The notes: a model not told the origin generated them from the sequence alone. DNA of 64,000 nucleotides from Hydractinia symbiolongicarpus (GCF_029227915.1 NC_079881.1:8122001-8186000); one strand, 5' to 3'. Counted from the stretch's first letter, positions 33,633 through 46,110 are shown. Translations and numbers: made by a program.

Positions 33633-36600
33633 TTAAAGGGTTTTCGTTTTTTCAGCTTTCTCGTCGTTCTTAATACTATTATCGGTTTCTGGTCTTTTCT
33701 TCTTTCTTGGAATAAAAAATGGCAGAACGATAAACAAAACTATAAATATATGTCCAATAAAATACATCCTCGTCCAAACTTTCCATATAGATTCCAACTT
33801 CAACAGCATAAAACCTACTCCAAGGTACTCAAACGATCTGTATAAACAAAACCACGTGATCCAATCCCACCAATACTGTTGTTTTTCACTTAAGTACGGC
33901 TTAACAGCATTGGTCATTCGAGTTTCTCCCATGACAACCATTGGAACTGACATAAAGGTTGCGTAGTAACCTGGATGCACACCGTGCCAAAACGCACTCA
34001 CAAAGAGCAACAAGAACATTCTTAAAAGGAATACATCAAAAAGTATAACTGCGTTAGTAGGGCCACATTACTATTGTTTATTTTTTATCAACTTTGAAGA
34101 TCGGGTGCACACGTCACAAAGAGATTAGAACACTTTGTAAATTAACGCTGCTTTTTCTTCTGAAAAAAGACCTTTTTAACGCCGGACCCATTTAATGTCG
34201 GCCCTTATACCCGCCAGTCGGAAAAATAAACCTGACTTAGGGCCGATGTTAAAAGGGCCGATAAGGTATATGAGGAAACGTATAACCATGTGATCGATGT
34301 CAGTACCAAACAACTTGAACTTGAGGTTGTAACTAAGCCTTCTAATAGGTTTTTTTATTATTTTATTTATTTATTTTATTAAACATTTTATTTTAATAAC
34401 CGGGCGGGTATTATCAGATTTTATTTTTCTCTCCACTTTCTCTCCACTTTTTCTTAAATTTCTCAACTTATTTAACTCTTACTTATTGTTGCACTCTCTT
34501 AATCACTTGTCATCAGACTCTTAGTTATGTAGAGAAATTTGAAGGGACAATCACTGGTAATAGTCTTACAATAGTAATTAATTATGAGAACTGAAATGTG
34601 AAATCATATTATTCAAGACTAAGTAAAACAAGATACCTGATTTGATTTGATTTGATTGGTAGTTTTTTGTAAACATAAGTTGCCATCCACCATTGCACGG
34701 TCATGTTCCACACTTTCATAGCCTGCTTCATGGTAGGAGCTAGCTCCACACCAAATATGATAATGTTGTGTGTCGTTTCAAAGCTGAAATAGAGCGAGTA
34801 TATAGATTTGACTTTAAAGGAAGAAACTTTCGCAAGTGAAAAAATTAAGGGAATAACTTTCGCGAATGTTTTCGAGCAAATGTCTACTTTGTTTTTTGTA
34901 TGAATCTGAAACTTTTCACATCTTATTAAGTTTCAGGTAAGGATGTCAGAAATCACATCCATTTATTTTAAAAAGAGTCGAAATCAAGCTGAGGCACTTC
35001 AAACAAAACTAATTCGAAATAAGTGTACTGAAACAACTTTTTCTTGTTTAGGCGTTTGCGTAAAAAAGAAGAAAAAATGCACAGGAATCATACTTAACTG
35101 CACAGCCTAATACAAATTACAACATGCAGACGTTACAAACAACAAAAACAGCAAAAACGACAATAAACAAAAACAACAACAAAAACGACAATAAACAACA
35201 AAAACAGCAAAAACGACAATAAACAAAAACAACAACAAAAACGACAATAAACAACAAAAACAGCAAAAACGACAATAAACAAAAACAACAACAAAAACGA
35301 CAATAAACAACAAAAACAGCAAAAACGACAATAAACAAAAACAACAACAAAAACGACAATAAACAACAACAACAATAAAAACAACAACAACAATCAGAGC
35401 TTACTCGTGTGTGTCGCCTTCATGTTGCCTTGCTGATTCTTCAGCATCAAAATCATCAGGGATATATTGAGTGGGACCCAAAGCTGGTCTCGCTTTACAT
35501 TCAAAAGGATACGCCCCAAGCCCTGCGGTTATACACATAGCTTCAGCCAACATCCAACCGATGTAAAAACGCCATCGGAACCACGTGAATGTCGGAAATA
35601 GAATCCAGAGTTGATACAGTACGCCCCATGTGTGGTTTAAACATTCGTCGCTTTCCAGGTAGTTCAACGGATAATACTTTGCGAGTAAAATATAAGGGAC
35701 GCAGAAGATGGATAAATATTTCAAATTACGTATAGCTGGCAACACTGTGGATATTTTTGATCCATCCTGGTACAACATATCTTGAAAAGTTTGGTAAGTG
35801 TAAAAAGGGCCTGTCATTAAGCCAATGTAACAGTAGCCATAAGCAAAGTAATCAAATAATGAAGCTGAAAAATCTTTCTTGATTCTAAACTTTTCCCAAC
35901 TGTCATCTTTCGATTCTTTTCTCTCGTTTGCATCGTGATACTCAAATGCAAGGTTGATCATCTATGTAAAACAAAGTAAAAAAATTCGGTTCTATCAACT
36001 TCGTTTCCATGACTCATCACGTCTAGTGCTTTTAGTTTGTTTTCTTACTAGCCATTTTACCTAGCCCTTTCTTTCGTCTACAAGAATCTGTTCGTGTGTA
36101 TAAAATCCACAAAGTTTCATAAACTTATGGAAACATTGGAAAGTCATCTATTTCAGAATAAATAATCAAGCAACCAACACACGAAACACTTACTCTCAAT
36201 GTAACCAATAGTTGTACAGCATTCGAATGAGAAGGCGGCGCGGGAAAACCAAATCGACTGCACGTTCGAAAGAAGAAGAGATATCCAAACACGTACACGA
36301 ACGAAACCAAACGACAATGTCTAAAAAATAATATAAATTCATCTAAGAATAAAAAAAACAAAAAAAATTCCGATGTGAAAAGTTTTGATCAAGCAGTAAG
36401 TAAGTAAGTAAGCAAAATGTATTTCAGGGTATCCATATATTACAATGGCTCTTCAACCCGTTAAAAATAATATAAAATAAATTCAAATGTTATCAACAAT
36501 ATATATATATATATATTAAGTATTAAATGACAAAAAAAATATTCATTCAGTTAGCGCAAGCCAAAGGGAAACACATCGCAAAGAGAAATTGGCAGTAGCT

Positions 36601-37974
36601 GCGAAATATGGAGTGAAGAGAAAACAAAATGAAAATAAAAATCGAAAAGGAAATAAAATGCGTGAAAAAAGAAGTGATTCGATAAACTATCAGAATAAAC
36701 TATCGGACAGCCTGCTTCGGCAATCTTGTTCGTAGCGCTGAATCTAAAAATTAGGGATTTGAGAAACGATTTGCAAAATACACATACTCACTCGGTCCTA
36801 CGCAAAATAAAAAAAAAAGTAGGAGATTTAGGAATTTTTTTACTACTTAAAGGTGCAAAAATACAAGCTTGGAAAGTTGTCTCGGAATGTTTTTTAATTT
36901 TTTTAAAAGAATTTATTTGTTCTCGAAGTTTCGCAAAATTATAAAGTCATTGACTAGCTTAAAAAATGTAATTCCGCTCTTTTATTGGGCATAATTATAG
37001 CAACTAAATATTGAAATTCAAAATGTTCACAACGTCAAATTTAATGGCTAAAAAATATTTTTAACTCTATATGCCATGATAAAACTGAGAAATACAACAC
37101 CCACTCAAAGCTAGTTTTATGATGTCATGCATAATTAGACCAAAAACTTAAGAACCAATCATAATATTTCAAATAAATATAAAAATTCCTGAACAACAAG
37201 CTCTTTCATCTGAATGTACTTTTATTGGGGGAGGTTGGCTTTACAGATTCATTTGCCTACAAATTCAGTAAATAATGTCTAGTCAAATATTCAATGTGGG
37301 TGAAAACATCAAGAAAATGAATTTGGATGGGATATGCATATGTAAAAAAACACAATCAGGATTAAAATATGTCTTCGTTATGCTTGTGAAAGAAAAAAAA
37401 TTAAAACACCTTAAAGTTGCCTTTACTTTAAAAGAACAGCCACAAAATTAAAGGTATAATTACACAAGGCTACATTCAGACAGTGTAATGAGGCTTAGAC
37501 TATCGAATGACAACACCCATAGCATAAGAAAACCACACATTAGAATGATTCAACAAGGCATGGGCATTATGCTTAGCAATGCTTAAAAATTCACCTATCA
37601 GAGCCGCAATATGCTTGTAAGCAGTATGCTTACAGAGGAAAATATATCACTAACTAGTTTGCGTTTCATTACGAAATCAAGTTTTTAAAAAAATTTCAGA
37701 CACAAGAATTAAAATGTTTTTAAGAAGTAATGAACAGAGTATAAAACGTTTGCTCAAACCTTGGCCCAACCAGTTGTAACAAAATATAATTTCCAAGGAT
37801 AGTCACCAACGAATGTATCATCCCCTTGTAACCAACCAACAACAAGACAATGAATACACCAGCACCAAAGCAAAGCATCCTCTTGATGGCTGGACTGCCT
37901 GCCAACTTTACCACGTGACCAAACGGAATGGACAACACCAAAAGAAGAAGGTAAATTATATCTTCTGTCGACAT
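33633..37974 (-). CDS. MBOAT7: MBOAT7-like lysophospholipid acyltransferase, copy A (downstream paralogue)
   Basis: Coding exons in transcription order: 37974-37760, 36320-36194, 35961-35405, 34783-34637, 34020-33633. All boundaries are GT-AG with compatible phases; the sum is 1434 nt (477 aa; vertebrate MBOAT7 is about 472). The enzyme is a multi-pass ER protein that puts arachidonoyl-CoA onto lysophosphatidylinositol (family knowledge). Visible signatures are LVTILGNYILLQ in exon 1, PSHSNAVQLLVTLR in exon 2, YCYIGLMTGPFY and FRWRFYIGW in exon 3, the MBOAT asparagine block WNMTVQWW in exon 4, and the catalytic-histidine block SAFWHGVHPGYY in exon 5. The C-terminal tail is Lys-rich (PRKKKRP). 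A minus-strand AATAAA lies about 15 nt past the stop. The start is the first in-frame ATG (MSTEDIIYL), matching the vertebrate start. Intron 3 carries a minisatellite. Confidence 0.93.
35133..35395. repeat. Minisatellite in MBOAT7-like A intron 3, unit about 57 bp, ~4 copies
   Basis: The unit is built from AACGACAATAAAC and CAACAACAAAAA words and ends only about 10 bp from the exon 3 donor at 35404-35403. The antisense direction gives repetitive Phe/Val/Cys ORFs, which are artefacts. Confidence 0.88.
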
Positions 37975-39670
37975 ATTTTCGTTTAACTGCTTTGAACAGC
38001 TTTTAACTACTTTTAACAACTTTTTTAAAAACAAGTTTGAACATATATACAGTATATGACTAACTTATAATTTTCTAACTTATAGCACCTTTTTCAGCAT
38101 GGTGCTTATTTAAACATTTTGGCGCCCTGTCCTTTCGATTAAGTGGAGATGGAAAATTATAGCTATAAGCTTCATCATTTTAAATGTGCTTGAGTTTAGT
38201 ATGATTTATAAAAGGAAAGCATTTATTGAATCATAATTTCTGATAACTATCAGTTAAATTATTACAAATATGAAACTATTATTATTATGGCTTATAAAAC
38301 AGTCTTGTACATATTTTAAATTAACTGAAAATGTCTTGACGTTCAAGATGAAACGTGTCTTACAAACTAAGAAAGTTTGTCTTTTTTGTCAAAATAAGAA
38401 CCATTTATCAGAAACAAAATAAAAAAAACAATTCCATTTGCTACACAAAATACTGGATACTAAAAAAACTTCAATAAACTGAAAACACACTCTTAAACAA
38501 TAATGGGTAATATAAAAAGAATAATCTATGTATCTCATCTACTTAATAATCATTCTTGGATATAACAGACAACAAGACCTTAAATTTTTGGACAAAGCAG
38601 GATTACTATAACCTTTTTCTCAATACTATTTTCACAATCTTGAACAGGTTTTTTATACAATTTCATGGTTTCCATGAGAAAAAAAACACTAATAGAACTT
38701 GGAATAATATACAGCAACAGAAATATGTTTTAAAATATTAAAATACATGTATTAAATATAACACCCAAAAATTCTTACATATAAATATGGCAATAATTGA
38801 AAGATAAATGAAAGTGCATATAAAACTTATAAATCGATTTGAATGCTTTCCATGTTGTCTCCATCTGCGTGTTGTTTTGAAATAAATTACAACAATAAAA
38901 ATTCCCCCTCCCCTCCCAATATCAAATTTCATAAAAGTCACTAAACCCAAAAATAAGCTCACATCATAAACCATTTAGCTAAATAAATTGAAGCACAGAT
39001 TTTCCAAAAATTAAATACCCTGTGATACAAAAAATTAAAATTAATAACAATAAAATAAGAAAATTAAAGTTTATTAGAAAAATAACTACACAAACTGGCA
39101 CAGAACCAACAACACCGTAATGTCTCGCATCCGTTATGTTTTTTCTAGGTAAGCATTTCTTCAAGTTAAAGAATGACAAAATAAAAATGCTATTTAAGGC
39201 ATGAAAATAAATTTTGTGCTCCGTCGCCCAGTCATGATCATCAGGTGTCAATGGTTCTGATTCATAGCAAATCATATAAATATCCCAAAGTTACAAAAAT
39301 AATTTTATAAAGTATCAAAAATACAAATACTATAAATATTCAAAATTGATGTATACTACATTTACAATGTCATTAACTATACAGACTCAAATTTACTTAA
39401 AAGTTAAATTTTCTGTGGAAGTTTTCATCTCTACGTTTATTCCTGGTCACACGTAAATAAGTTCAGTTAAATATTCCTAGTCACACAAAAGTATGTTTAT
39501 TTGAATGAAGATAAAAATATAATTAGGTCCTTTTGGTGCGTATTAAGCCTTTGATATTACATCAAGAAGTCTATCTTAAGAGAAACTTGCTGATTGCCCA
39601 AACCCAATCTATAAGGATGATGAATCATAAACATAACATTTTTTACAAATCCACTTCACTCCACTGATTA
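37975..39670. other. Intergenic DNA between the two MBOAT7-like genes
   Basis: About 1.7 kb holding the 3' UTR of copy B and the 5' region of copy A (both transcribed leftward). No transposon was recognised. A 98-codon minus-strand ORF at 38979-39275 has no family signature and is probably chance. Confidence 0.45.
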
Positions 39671-42600
39671 TCAATTAGATTTCTTCTCGCTTTTTTTAAC
39701 AGGAATTAACATGGAGATAAAAACTAACGCTATCGTCCAAACATGCCCGCAAAAATAAATTCTGCTCCAAATTTTCCATAAAACTTCAAACTTCAAAAAC
39801 ATAAACGGAATAGCAATGTACTCTAAATAACGGAACACAAAAAACCAAGTTAGCCAACTCCACCAGTATTTTTGTGATTCGCTTAAATATGGTGTCACGC
39901 GCTGAGATATTCTTGTCTCAGCAAATATAAATAACGGTGCAGACAGAAACGAGGCATAATAACCAGCGTGTAATCCATGCCAGTAAGCACTTACAGCTAA
40001 TAATAAAACCATTCTAAAAAAAAATAAAAACAATTTTGTGTAAATGTCTCCCACAGTTCATATAAATAAGGCGTTCAAATAACATGATTAGGCATTCAGG
40101 TTTTATTACAATAACTATTTTTGGTTATTGAGAAATCACTTTATGGTGTCAAACTTGTTTTATACTTTTAATAAATCATTTTTATTTTGTGAAAATATTT
40201 GTTACAATAAGAATATAAAAATATTGCGTAAACAGAAAATTCTTTTCTTCGTGCACAGAAAAATTTAATCGCGAGAACAAAAACATATGGAGTGGAACAT
40301 TTTGTAACGCTAAATCCTTCAATTTTGAGGAAACATTTTGGAATAAAAATTAGTTCATTGGAAAGAACAGTTTTAAAAGTAAAATGCTCCTTAAAAAAAT
40401 GTAAAAAAGTAATATTTACCAAATTATTGGGCAATTGTACACTGATACTAGGTGCAGACGGGCTTGCTTTATATAAGCTATGATCCTTTTTCTATTTTTT
40501 AAATTTTCCTGCACTGACTTTTTTGATTTTTTAAAAGTTGATGCAGGCCACAAGATCCAACTAAACTTTCAGTGTATAACAACTTGTAGAATAGACTGGT
40601 CAGTAGAGTATGAAAAAGTTAGTTTGCATTAGCCATTTGATTTTTTTGACTAATGGCTAGTCAGATTAATCAATAAATTTTCAATTTTTACAAAATGAAA
40701 TTCCAAAATTTAGTTTTTTTTAAAACTTTTTCCATCCTTAAACTCTTGAAAGTGCAGTCTTTGGAAAAAGTGAAAACATGCCTGATTTGATTGGATTTGA
40801 TTGACAGTTTTTTGTAAATATAAGTTGCCATCCACCATTGCACAGTCATGTTCCATATCTTCATAGTACTTTTTAATGAGCCAGAGTATTCACAGTGAAA
40901 GATTTCAATATTGTGTGTCGTAGCAAAGCTATATGAAAAAAATTCATTATATTTTGTAATTCAGAATAAACAGATGTAATGTGATACTCATGACTGAATC
41001 TGTAAAGGTATACTTCTGGAAACAAATAAGTGTTTACAGATAAGTGAAAATGCCACTCTAGGTAGAATGGAATAAAGATATAAATGTTTAAAGAAATTTA
41101 CTCATGTGTATCACCATCATGCTGTTTTGCAGATTTCTCAGAATCCACACCACTTGGAATTGCATATGTTGGACCAAGACCAGGTTTAGCTTTGCATTCG
41201 AATGGGTAAGCTCCAAGACCAGCTGACATACACATTGACTCTGCAAGTAACCAACCTATATAAAACCTCCATCGAAACCAGGCCATAACAGGAACCATTA
41301 CGAGCAAAGTATGGATCATTCCCTGTTGCAAACACTCCTCACTTTCAAGGTATTCCAGGGGAAACTTAGATTTAAGTACAAGATAAGGTATTGCGATAAC
41401 TGGCAAATATTTCAAATTGCGAATAGCTGGCCACACTGTAGATATTTTTTTTCCATCCTGGTACAGCATATCTTGAAACGTTTGGTAAGTGTAAAAAGGG
41501 CCTGTCATTAAGCCAATGTAACAGTAGCCATAAGCAAAGTAATCAAATAATGAGGCTGAAAATTCTTTTTTGATTCTAAACTTTTCCCAACTGTCGTCTT
41601 TTGATTCTTTTCTCTCGTTTGCATCGTGATACTCAAATGCAAGGTTGATCATCTAAATCAAATTTGTTAAACTAGAAATTTGTAGACCTTTAGATGGTGA
41701 TAAACTTTATTTTGAAAATCTGGATGCAAAATGAATCTATTATTAACTAAATTACTAAAGCAAAAAATGTTCATGGAATAAAGGGCTTATTACAGAAATA
41801 TTTTGAAGAAGAGATATTTTGTCAAATCGACAGTATTGTTAAAAGTAATTTATTTAAATGTGGATGACAAACGAGACCTTTATATATTCTAGGATATGAG
41901 AAACATGTTTGTGTGAATAGCGAATGCAGTCCTATAAAGACACCTGTCAAATGAACAGTTAACTAGCCTGTAACACCCTAAACTTAATGACTTTCAATTA
42001 CGTATCCTTAGTCATTGTGGTCACAGAATTAAAAATTTATTATTTAAGAGATTTTAGAAAATTTTTTGGAGAAATTAGGAAATACAGGTCAAATTTTAGG
42101 AAAAAAATATGAAAAAATGTTCAAAAACAATTCCATATACTTTAAAATTTTATTTCTAATAAATGCGATAACAAAAAGTTACCATTTGAAAAAAATAGAT
42201 CAATATTTCGGCCTAGATGTTAGGTTACTTAAAGGAGTCCAAATTTTTAGGTTATTTGTAGGAGACATTAGGAAGTGTAGCCATCGCGCTGGTGAAGCTT
42301 CAATTGAATTTTAAATTTCTGCTTATTCAAACAAAACAAAAATTGAAAAATACGTTAACTTTCTTACAGGGTCTTTTTTCCTGATAAGCGATAAGAATTA
42401 GTGATTACAGAAAAAACCTTGGCAAGTGCCATACAAAAGAATTAAGTGAACTTTTGAGAGGAACAGCTGCTAGTGTATGTAAATATAATAAAAATTAGTA
42501 AATAAAAAACTGTAAAAATTAGTATCTTACCCTTAGTGTTACTAACAGCTGCACCGCATTTGAATGCTTTGGTGGTGCGGGAAAGCCCATTGAAGCACAC

Positions 42601-43419
42601 AAACGATAAAACAACAAATATCCAAACACAAAAAAAAATGAAGCAGAATGACAAAATCTGAAAAAATATCGTACAGAATAATAAATCTAAAAAACACAAA
42701 ACTGTAGGGATTCCCAGGCCATTTCGTAAGATTTTAGGCAGGCGTGCAGTAGATCACACGCCTCATACACTCTGCGCGTGCGATGCGCATGCTATTAAAA
42801 AAAAAAAGAGATTCCGTCCCCCCCCCCTCAATAACTTTTCATAGGATTGTTCAAATTGAATCAAACTTGGCACACTTATAGTACGTGATAAATGGTTACA
42901 TACAAGGTAAGGAAATGTATAAACAACCACATGAGACAAAACTCTGCAACTAAAACAAACATTATAGACAAAATTATGTTCATATTATAAGAGTGTAAAA
43001 TACAAATAGTTTAAACCATTTTTAGACAAAACTAAACTATTTCCATCCCACTTTCTAAAGCACTGGTGAATGGAAAATTATTTTATAAACAGTGCAAATG
43101 TTAAAATGGGTTTCCAATATAAATATGATGGTTCTCCAGAATTTCTTTAGAGCACATAATATCCCTAAATATATTTCATTGTCTAAAAATACAAAACTAA
43201 TCACCTTGGTCCACAGATTTGCACTAAAACAAAGTTTCCCAGTACTACAATAAAGGAGTGGATCATTCCTTTCCAACCAACGAGAATAAGAACAATAACC
43301 ATGCCACCACCAAAACATAATAACCTCTTAATAGAAGGACTGCCAGCAGTCTTTACAATATGACCAAATGGGATTGATATGAAAAGTATCATTAGATATA
43401 TTAAGTCAAGTGTATCCAT
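39671..43419 (-). CDS. MBOAT7: MBOAT7-like lysophospholipid acyltransferase, copy B (upstream paralogue)
   Basis: Coding exons in transcription order: 43419-43205, 42657-42531, 41652-41102, 40928-40782, 40013-39671; 1383 nt, 460 aa. Exons 1, 2 and 4 have exactly the lengths of copy A (215, 127, 147 nt) and all phases match, so this is a tandem duplicate. Catalytic blocks are intact: WNMTVQWW in exon 4 and SAYWHGLHAGYY in exon 5 (Ala replaces the usual Pro after the histidine motif). Intron 4 starts with GC rather than GT (AG|GCATGT), a GC-AG intron; copy A has GT there. The stretch just before WNMTVQWW (HCEYSGSLKSTMKI) differs strongly from copy A (FGVELAPTMKQAMKV), so substrate preference may have diverged. 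The start is the first in-frame ATG (MDTLDLIYL). Minus-strand AATAAA signals lie near 39436-39441 and 39496-39501. Confidence 0.93.
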
Positions 43420-43431
43420 TCTTGCATTAAA

Positions 43432-43508
43432 GTTTGTCAACAGAGTACCATTTGGTTCTGGTGTTTTAAAGTTTGTCAACAGAGTACCATTTGGTTCTGG
43501 TGTTTAAA
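43432..43508. repeat. 39-bp direct duplication just upstream of the MBOAT7-like B start
   Basis: GTTTGTCAACAGAGTACCAT and the following 19 bases occur at 43432 and again at 43471 with no substitutions over the shared part. It lies immediately 5' of the copy B start codon (43419), in the presumed 5' UTR or promoter, so it may alter translation or transcription. Confidence 0.85.
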
Positions 43509-43509
43509 A

Positions 43510-44260
43510 GGATCACATTTCTAACTTTGACTTTTAGCTATAAAAAAATTAGTTTATAACATTATTATAACCAAGAAAAATCAGCAAACATTAAGAATGA
43601 AAATTCTTGGCAGAAAATGTTTTAGCAGAAAAACCTTTGGACACAATTTTTCATTTCAGCAGAAAAAAATTTTAAGAAAAATTTTTATAAAGTCAAAAAA
43701 TGCATGGGTAAGTCTTTTGGACGAATTTTAACCAAATTTTAAAAGTATAGAATAATAATGAAAATAGCAAAAAAAGGCTAGAAACATATAGTGTACATAT
43801 ATTCAATTAACATCTAAAAACGGGTCTTTGGGATTCAACTCATAGATAGAGTCTCAGAAATGCCAGCTTCGTTGAAACCATTGCAAATTATGGCTGGATT
43901 ATTGTGTAAATGGTTGTATAGGCCAATAACCCAATTAGCATTAATTTTTTTAAAAATTGACAACTTCAGCTGTATATATATGAATAAAATTAGAAAAACC
44001 AAAATTTTCAGAAGGAAAAACTTTCGGCAAACACAAATTTCAGACCAAAAAAATTTAGGACAAAAAAACTTTTCCCACAAAAAAAATTTGTATTATTATT
44101 CGCTTATAGTCTCATACTTTTGAAACTATGCACAATCTACCTAACATGTTCAGAATCAATTATTTTTTTTTGGCGTACTGATGATAAATGATGCATCATT
44201 TGAAAATCACAAACCAAGCGTAATTGATACAGGGAAAATTTTGTCTTATTATGCATCTTT
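43510..44260. other. Upstream region of MBOAT7-like B: nothing recognised
   Basis: AT-rich DNA with AAAATTT-rich words. The promoter of copy B should be here, but no element can be assigned from sequence. Confidence 0.4.
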
Positions 44261-44267
44261 CGTACCA

Positions 44268-44740
44268 GATCCCAGGAAGTGATGTTAACCCTTTGGAAAA
44301 GCATTGTGTTACCTCAAATTGAATTTTGTTTACAGCTGTGGTGTGCAACCAATGCTGGCATTATTCTACAAATTGAATTGTTTAAGTGGTATTTTAAATT
44401 TTGTAATGCTTTAAACACTGTCATAAACCTGTTTGTTTTGAAGCAAACAGATCTACTCCACTTGGGGAAATTATTCCTATTTTGTTCCCATCTATACCCT
44501 AGTTAACAGGAGCAACTTTTCCAGATAATAAGTATGATTGGATAGGAAGAAACAAATTGAGATAAATTTGGTCGATATGGTGTTATAGAAAATGCAGAAA
44601 GCACCAACTTTGGCTGGAAGAATTTTAGATGCAAACAAGCCATGAAAATTAGTGAAAACAGTTATGAAGATGTTTCTGACAATTTAAGTAACTGGAACTT
44701 GGATGTTAACTCTATTGTGCAGTCTGTTGTTTAAAGTTTT
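44268..44740 (+). mobile_element. LINE reverse-transcriptase C-terminal fragment (CR1/L2-like or Daphne-like)
   Basis: The frame at 44279-44506 reads VMLTLWKSIVLPQIEFCLQL, then WCATNAG. This is the conserved post-RT block of the form 'L-Y/W-K-S-x-V-x-P-x-x-E-Y-C-x-x-LW' in many non-LTR retrotransposons. Stops and frame changes follow. It is clearly unrelated to the RTE-like LINE at 7.3 kb. Confidence 0.65.
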
Positions 44741-44924
44741 TAAGTTTAAACATCCCCTGCAGGTTGCACAAGGTATATCAGCTTTGTCTATTTTCCCTTG
44801 CACATTGTAACAACAGAAAAATATTAAAAATATAAAACTATGTATATCAACAGTGTATAATAAAAAAAGAATTCCATGAAACAGAAAAGTTTACAATTTT
44901 AAATCTGATAAGAAATCGGGATAT

Positions 44925-45437
44925 TTATCGAGTACTCCTCTCAACTCTGGTCTCCTGCTAGTAAAGGACAAATCAAGGTACTAGAAGCTCTGCAATGGAG
45001 CTACCTGAAAAAGATCAACTGTGTACACAGAATGACTTACAACAACGCACTTAAACAGCTCAAATTGTACTTGTTACAACAATGACGTAAAATCTATCAA
45101 GCCATATACAGTTGGAAAACAGCTTAAGGCATTGTCTCAAACCTTCAAGAATCTTCAACCTCCAAGAATCTTCAACACCCTGCTCAAGTCTCTAAAAAGC
45201 ATCACTTCATGTCCACTTTTAAAGTTTAAAACAGCCCTCGACAAGTTTCTCAAAATTCTCCAAAATGAACCTCAAATTTGTCCCACTGGGACAAATGAAG
45301 CCTCAGAAAGCAGTATAGTCACTGTAGTTCAATCTAACCCTCATCCTCCTCTCTTTAGAGATGGAGTAGAAGAAGTGCAACAAGTGACTGACGTCGGTCG
45401 TCCACGACAGGCGTGCAGCTACAACTTCAAAAGTTAA
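44925..45437 (+). mobile_element. Second LINE ORF2 C-terminal fragment
   Basis: In the frame near 44936 it reads EYSSQLWSPASKGQI, LEALQWSYLKKI and ALKQLKLYLLQQ, again the post-RT 'E-Y-x-x-x-LWSP' block. A stop follows, and an ORF at 45132-45437 continues with the C terminus (FNTLLKSLKSITSC, FKTALDKFLK). It may be the same family as, or a relative of, the fragment just upstream. It ends about 200 bp before the split SINE. Confidence 0.7.
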
Positions 45438-45636
45438 CATAAGCAACATAAGTAAGTATTTAACGAGTCTGCAGTGAGGAACATATCATAACTTTTTAAT
45501 GTAATCGCAATCCTCTCCAGTCACCAATTTCTCTGTAAAATGGAGTACAAGTCATTTATTATCCAAAATGATTAAAGCATTTAATGTTGAAGTCGATATT
45601 TCAAACAATTATTTAAAGAGAGATTTGAATACCCAA

Positions 45637-45935
45637 ATAGATAGATAGATAGATGTGCATATTTTACATGGCTAGCCTCACAAATATCGAGGGATATACC
45701 CTGTCTATTATTTCCAGGAGGGGCCATGGCGTAGATGGAGAGTCCTAGAGTATTTAATGCTCATTTTAAGCTACGCAGACCCAATTAGAGCCCGCGCTCT
45801 ACTAGACAACTCCCGGCAACATCCAAAGGCCCACACAGTGTGCCATCTTCCATTTCCCTCACATGGCTTGGGTTAACCCGGGCTATGGTAACATTCACTC
45901 GCCCATGTTGAATCGCCGTCAAGAGGAATCGAACC
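45637..45935 (-). mobile_element. tRNA-derived SINE, tail-side half (split by the 14.5-kb element)
   Basis: It is the same family as 741-1096. The (GATA)n tail is at 45641-45654, followed by the conserved body (CAGGAGGGGCCATGGC). The sequence breaks off exactly in the B box at GAATCGAACC; the head half resumes at 60469. The body lacks a few bases relative to the other copy, so it is an old copy. Confidence 0.87.
45928..45935. repeat. Target-site duplication, left copy (ATCGAACC)
   Basis: It is identical to 60469-60476. On the SINE sense strand it reads GGTTCGAT, the core of the tRNA B box. Confidence 0.88.
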
Positions 45936-46110
45936 GGGAACGACTTCATTTAGCACCGGGCTAAGTGGTCCCGACACACGACGTACAACATAACTAGTAC
46001 CCTTCATACTTTATCGATATTAAAAGTCCGACAGACGTTCAGTCATACTTCTCCAACCAAATGGACCCGACAAATGAAACCGCATTATCCGACATCCTCT
46101 CTATATAACA
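45936..46110. repeat. Left terminal inverted repeat, unique outer part
   Basis: It pairs with 60300-60468 in inverted orientation, including GTGGTCCCGACACACGACGT, ACAGACGTTCAGTCATACTT and GGATGTCGGATAATGCGG (as read from the right end). Small differences, such as AAAAGTCCGAC versus AAAAGCCGAC, show the ends have diverged a few percent. Confidence 0.87.

Noticed and set aside
34150-34275. Possible foldback with GGCCGA/TCGGCC words in MBOAT7-like A intron 4
   Set aside because: The partial inverted similarity is suggestive but short and broken, with no clear ends.
35107-35393. Repetitive hydrophobic ORFs on the minus strand in MBOAT7-like A intron 3
   Set aside because: They are translations of the 57-bp minisatellite in several frames.
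38979-39275. 98-aa minus-strand ORF between the MBOAT7 paralogues
   Set aside because: No motif, AT-driven hydrophobic C-terminal half, and located in the presumed 3' region of copy B.
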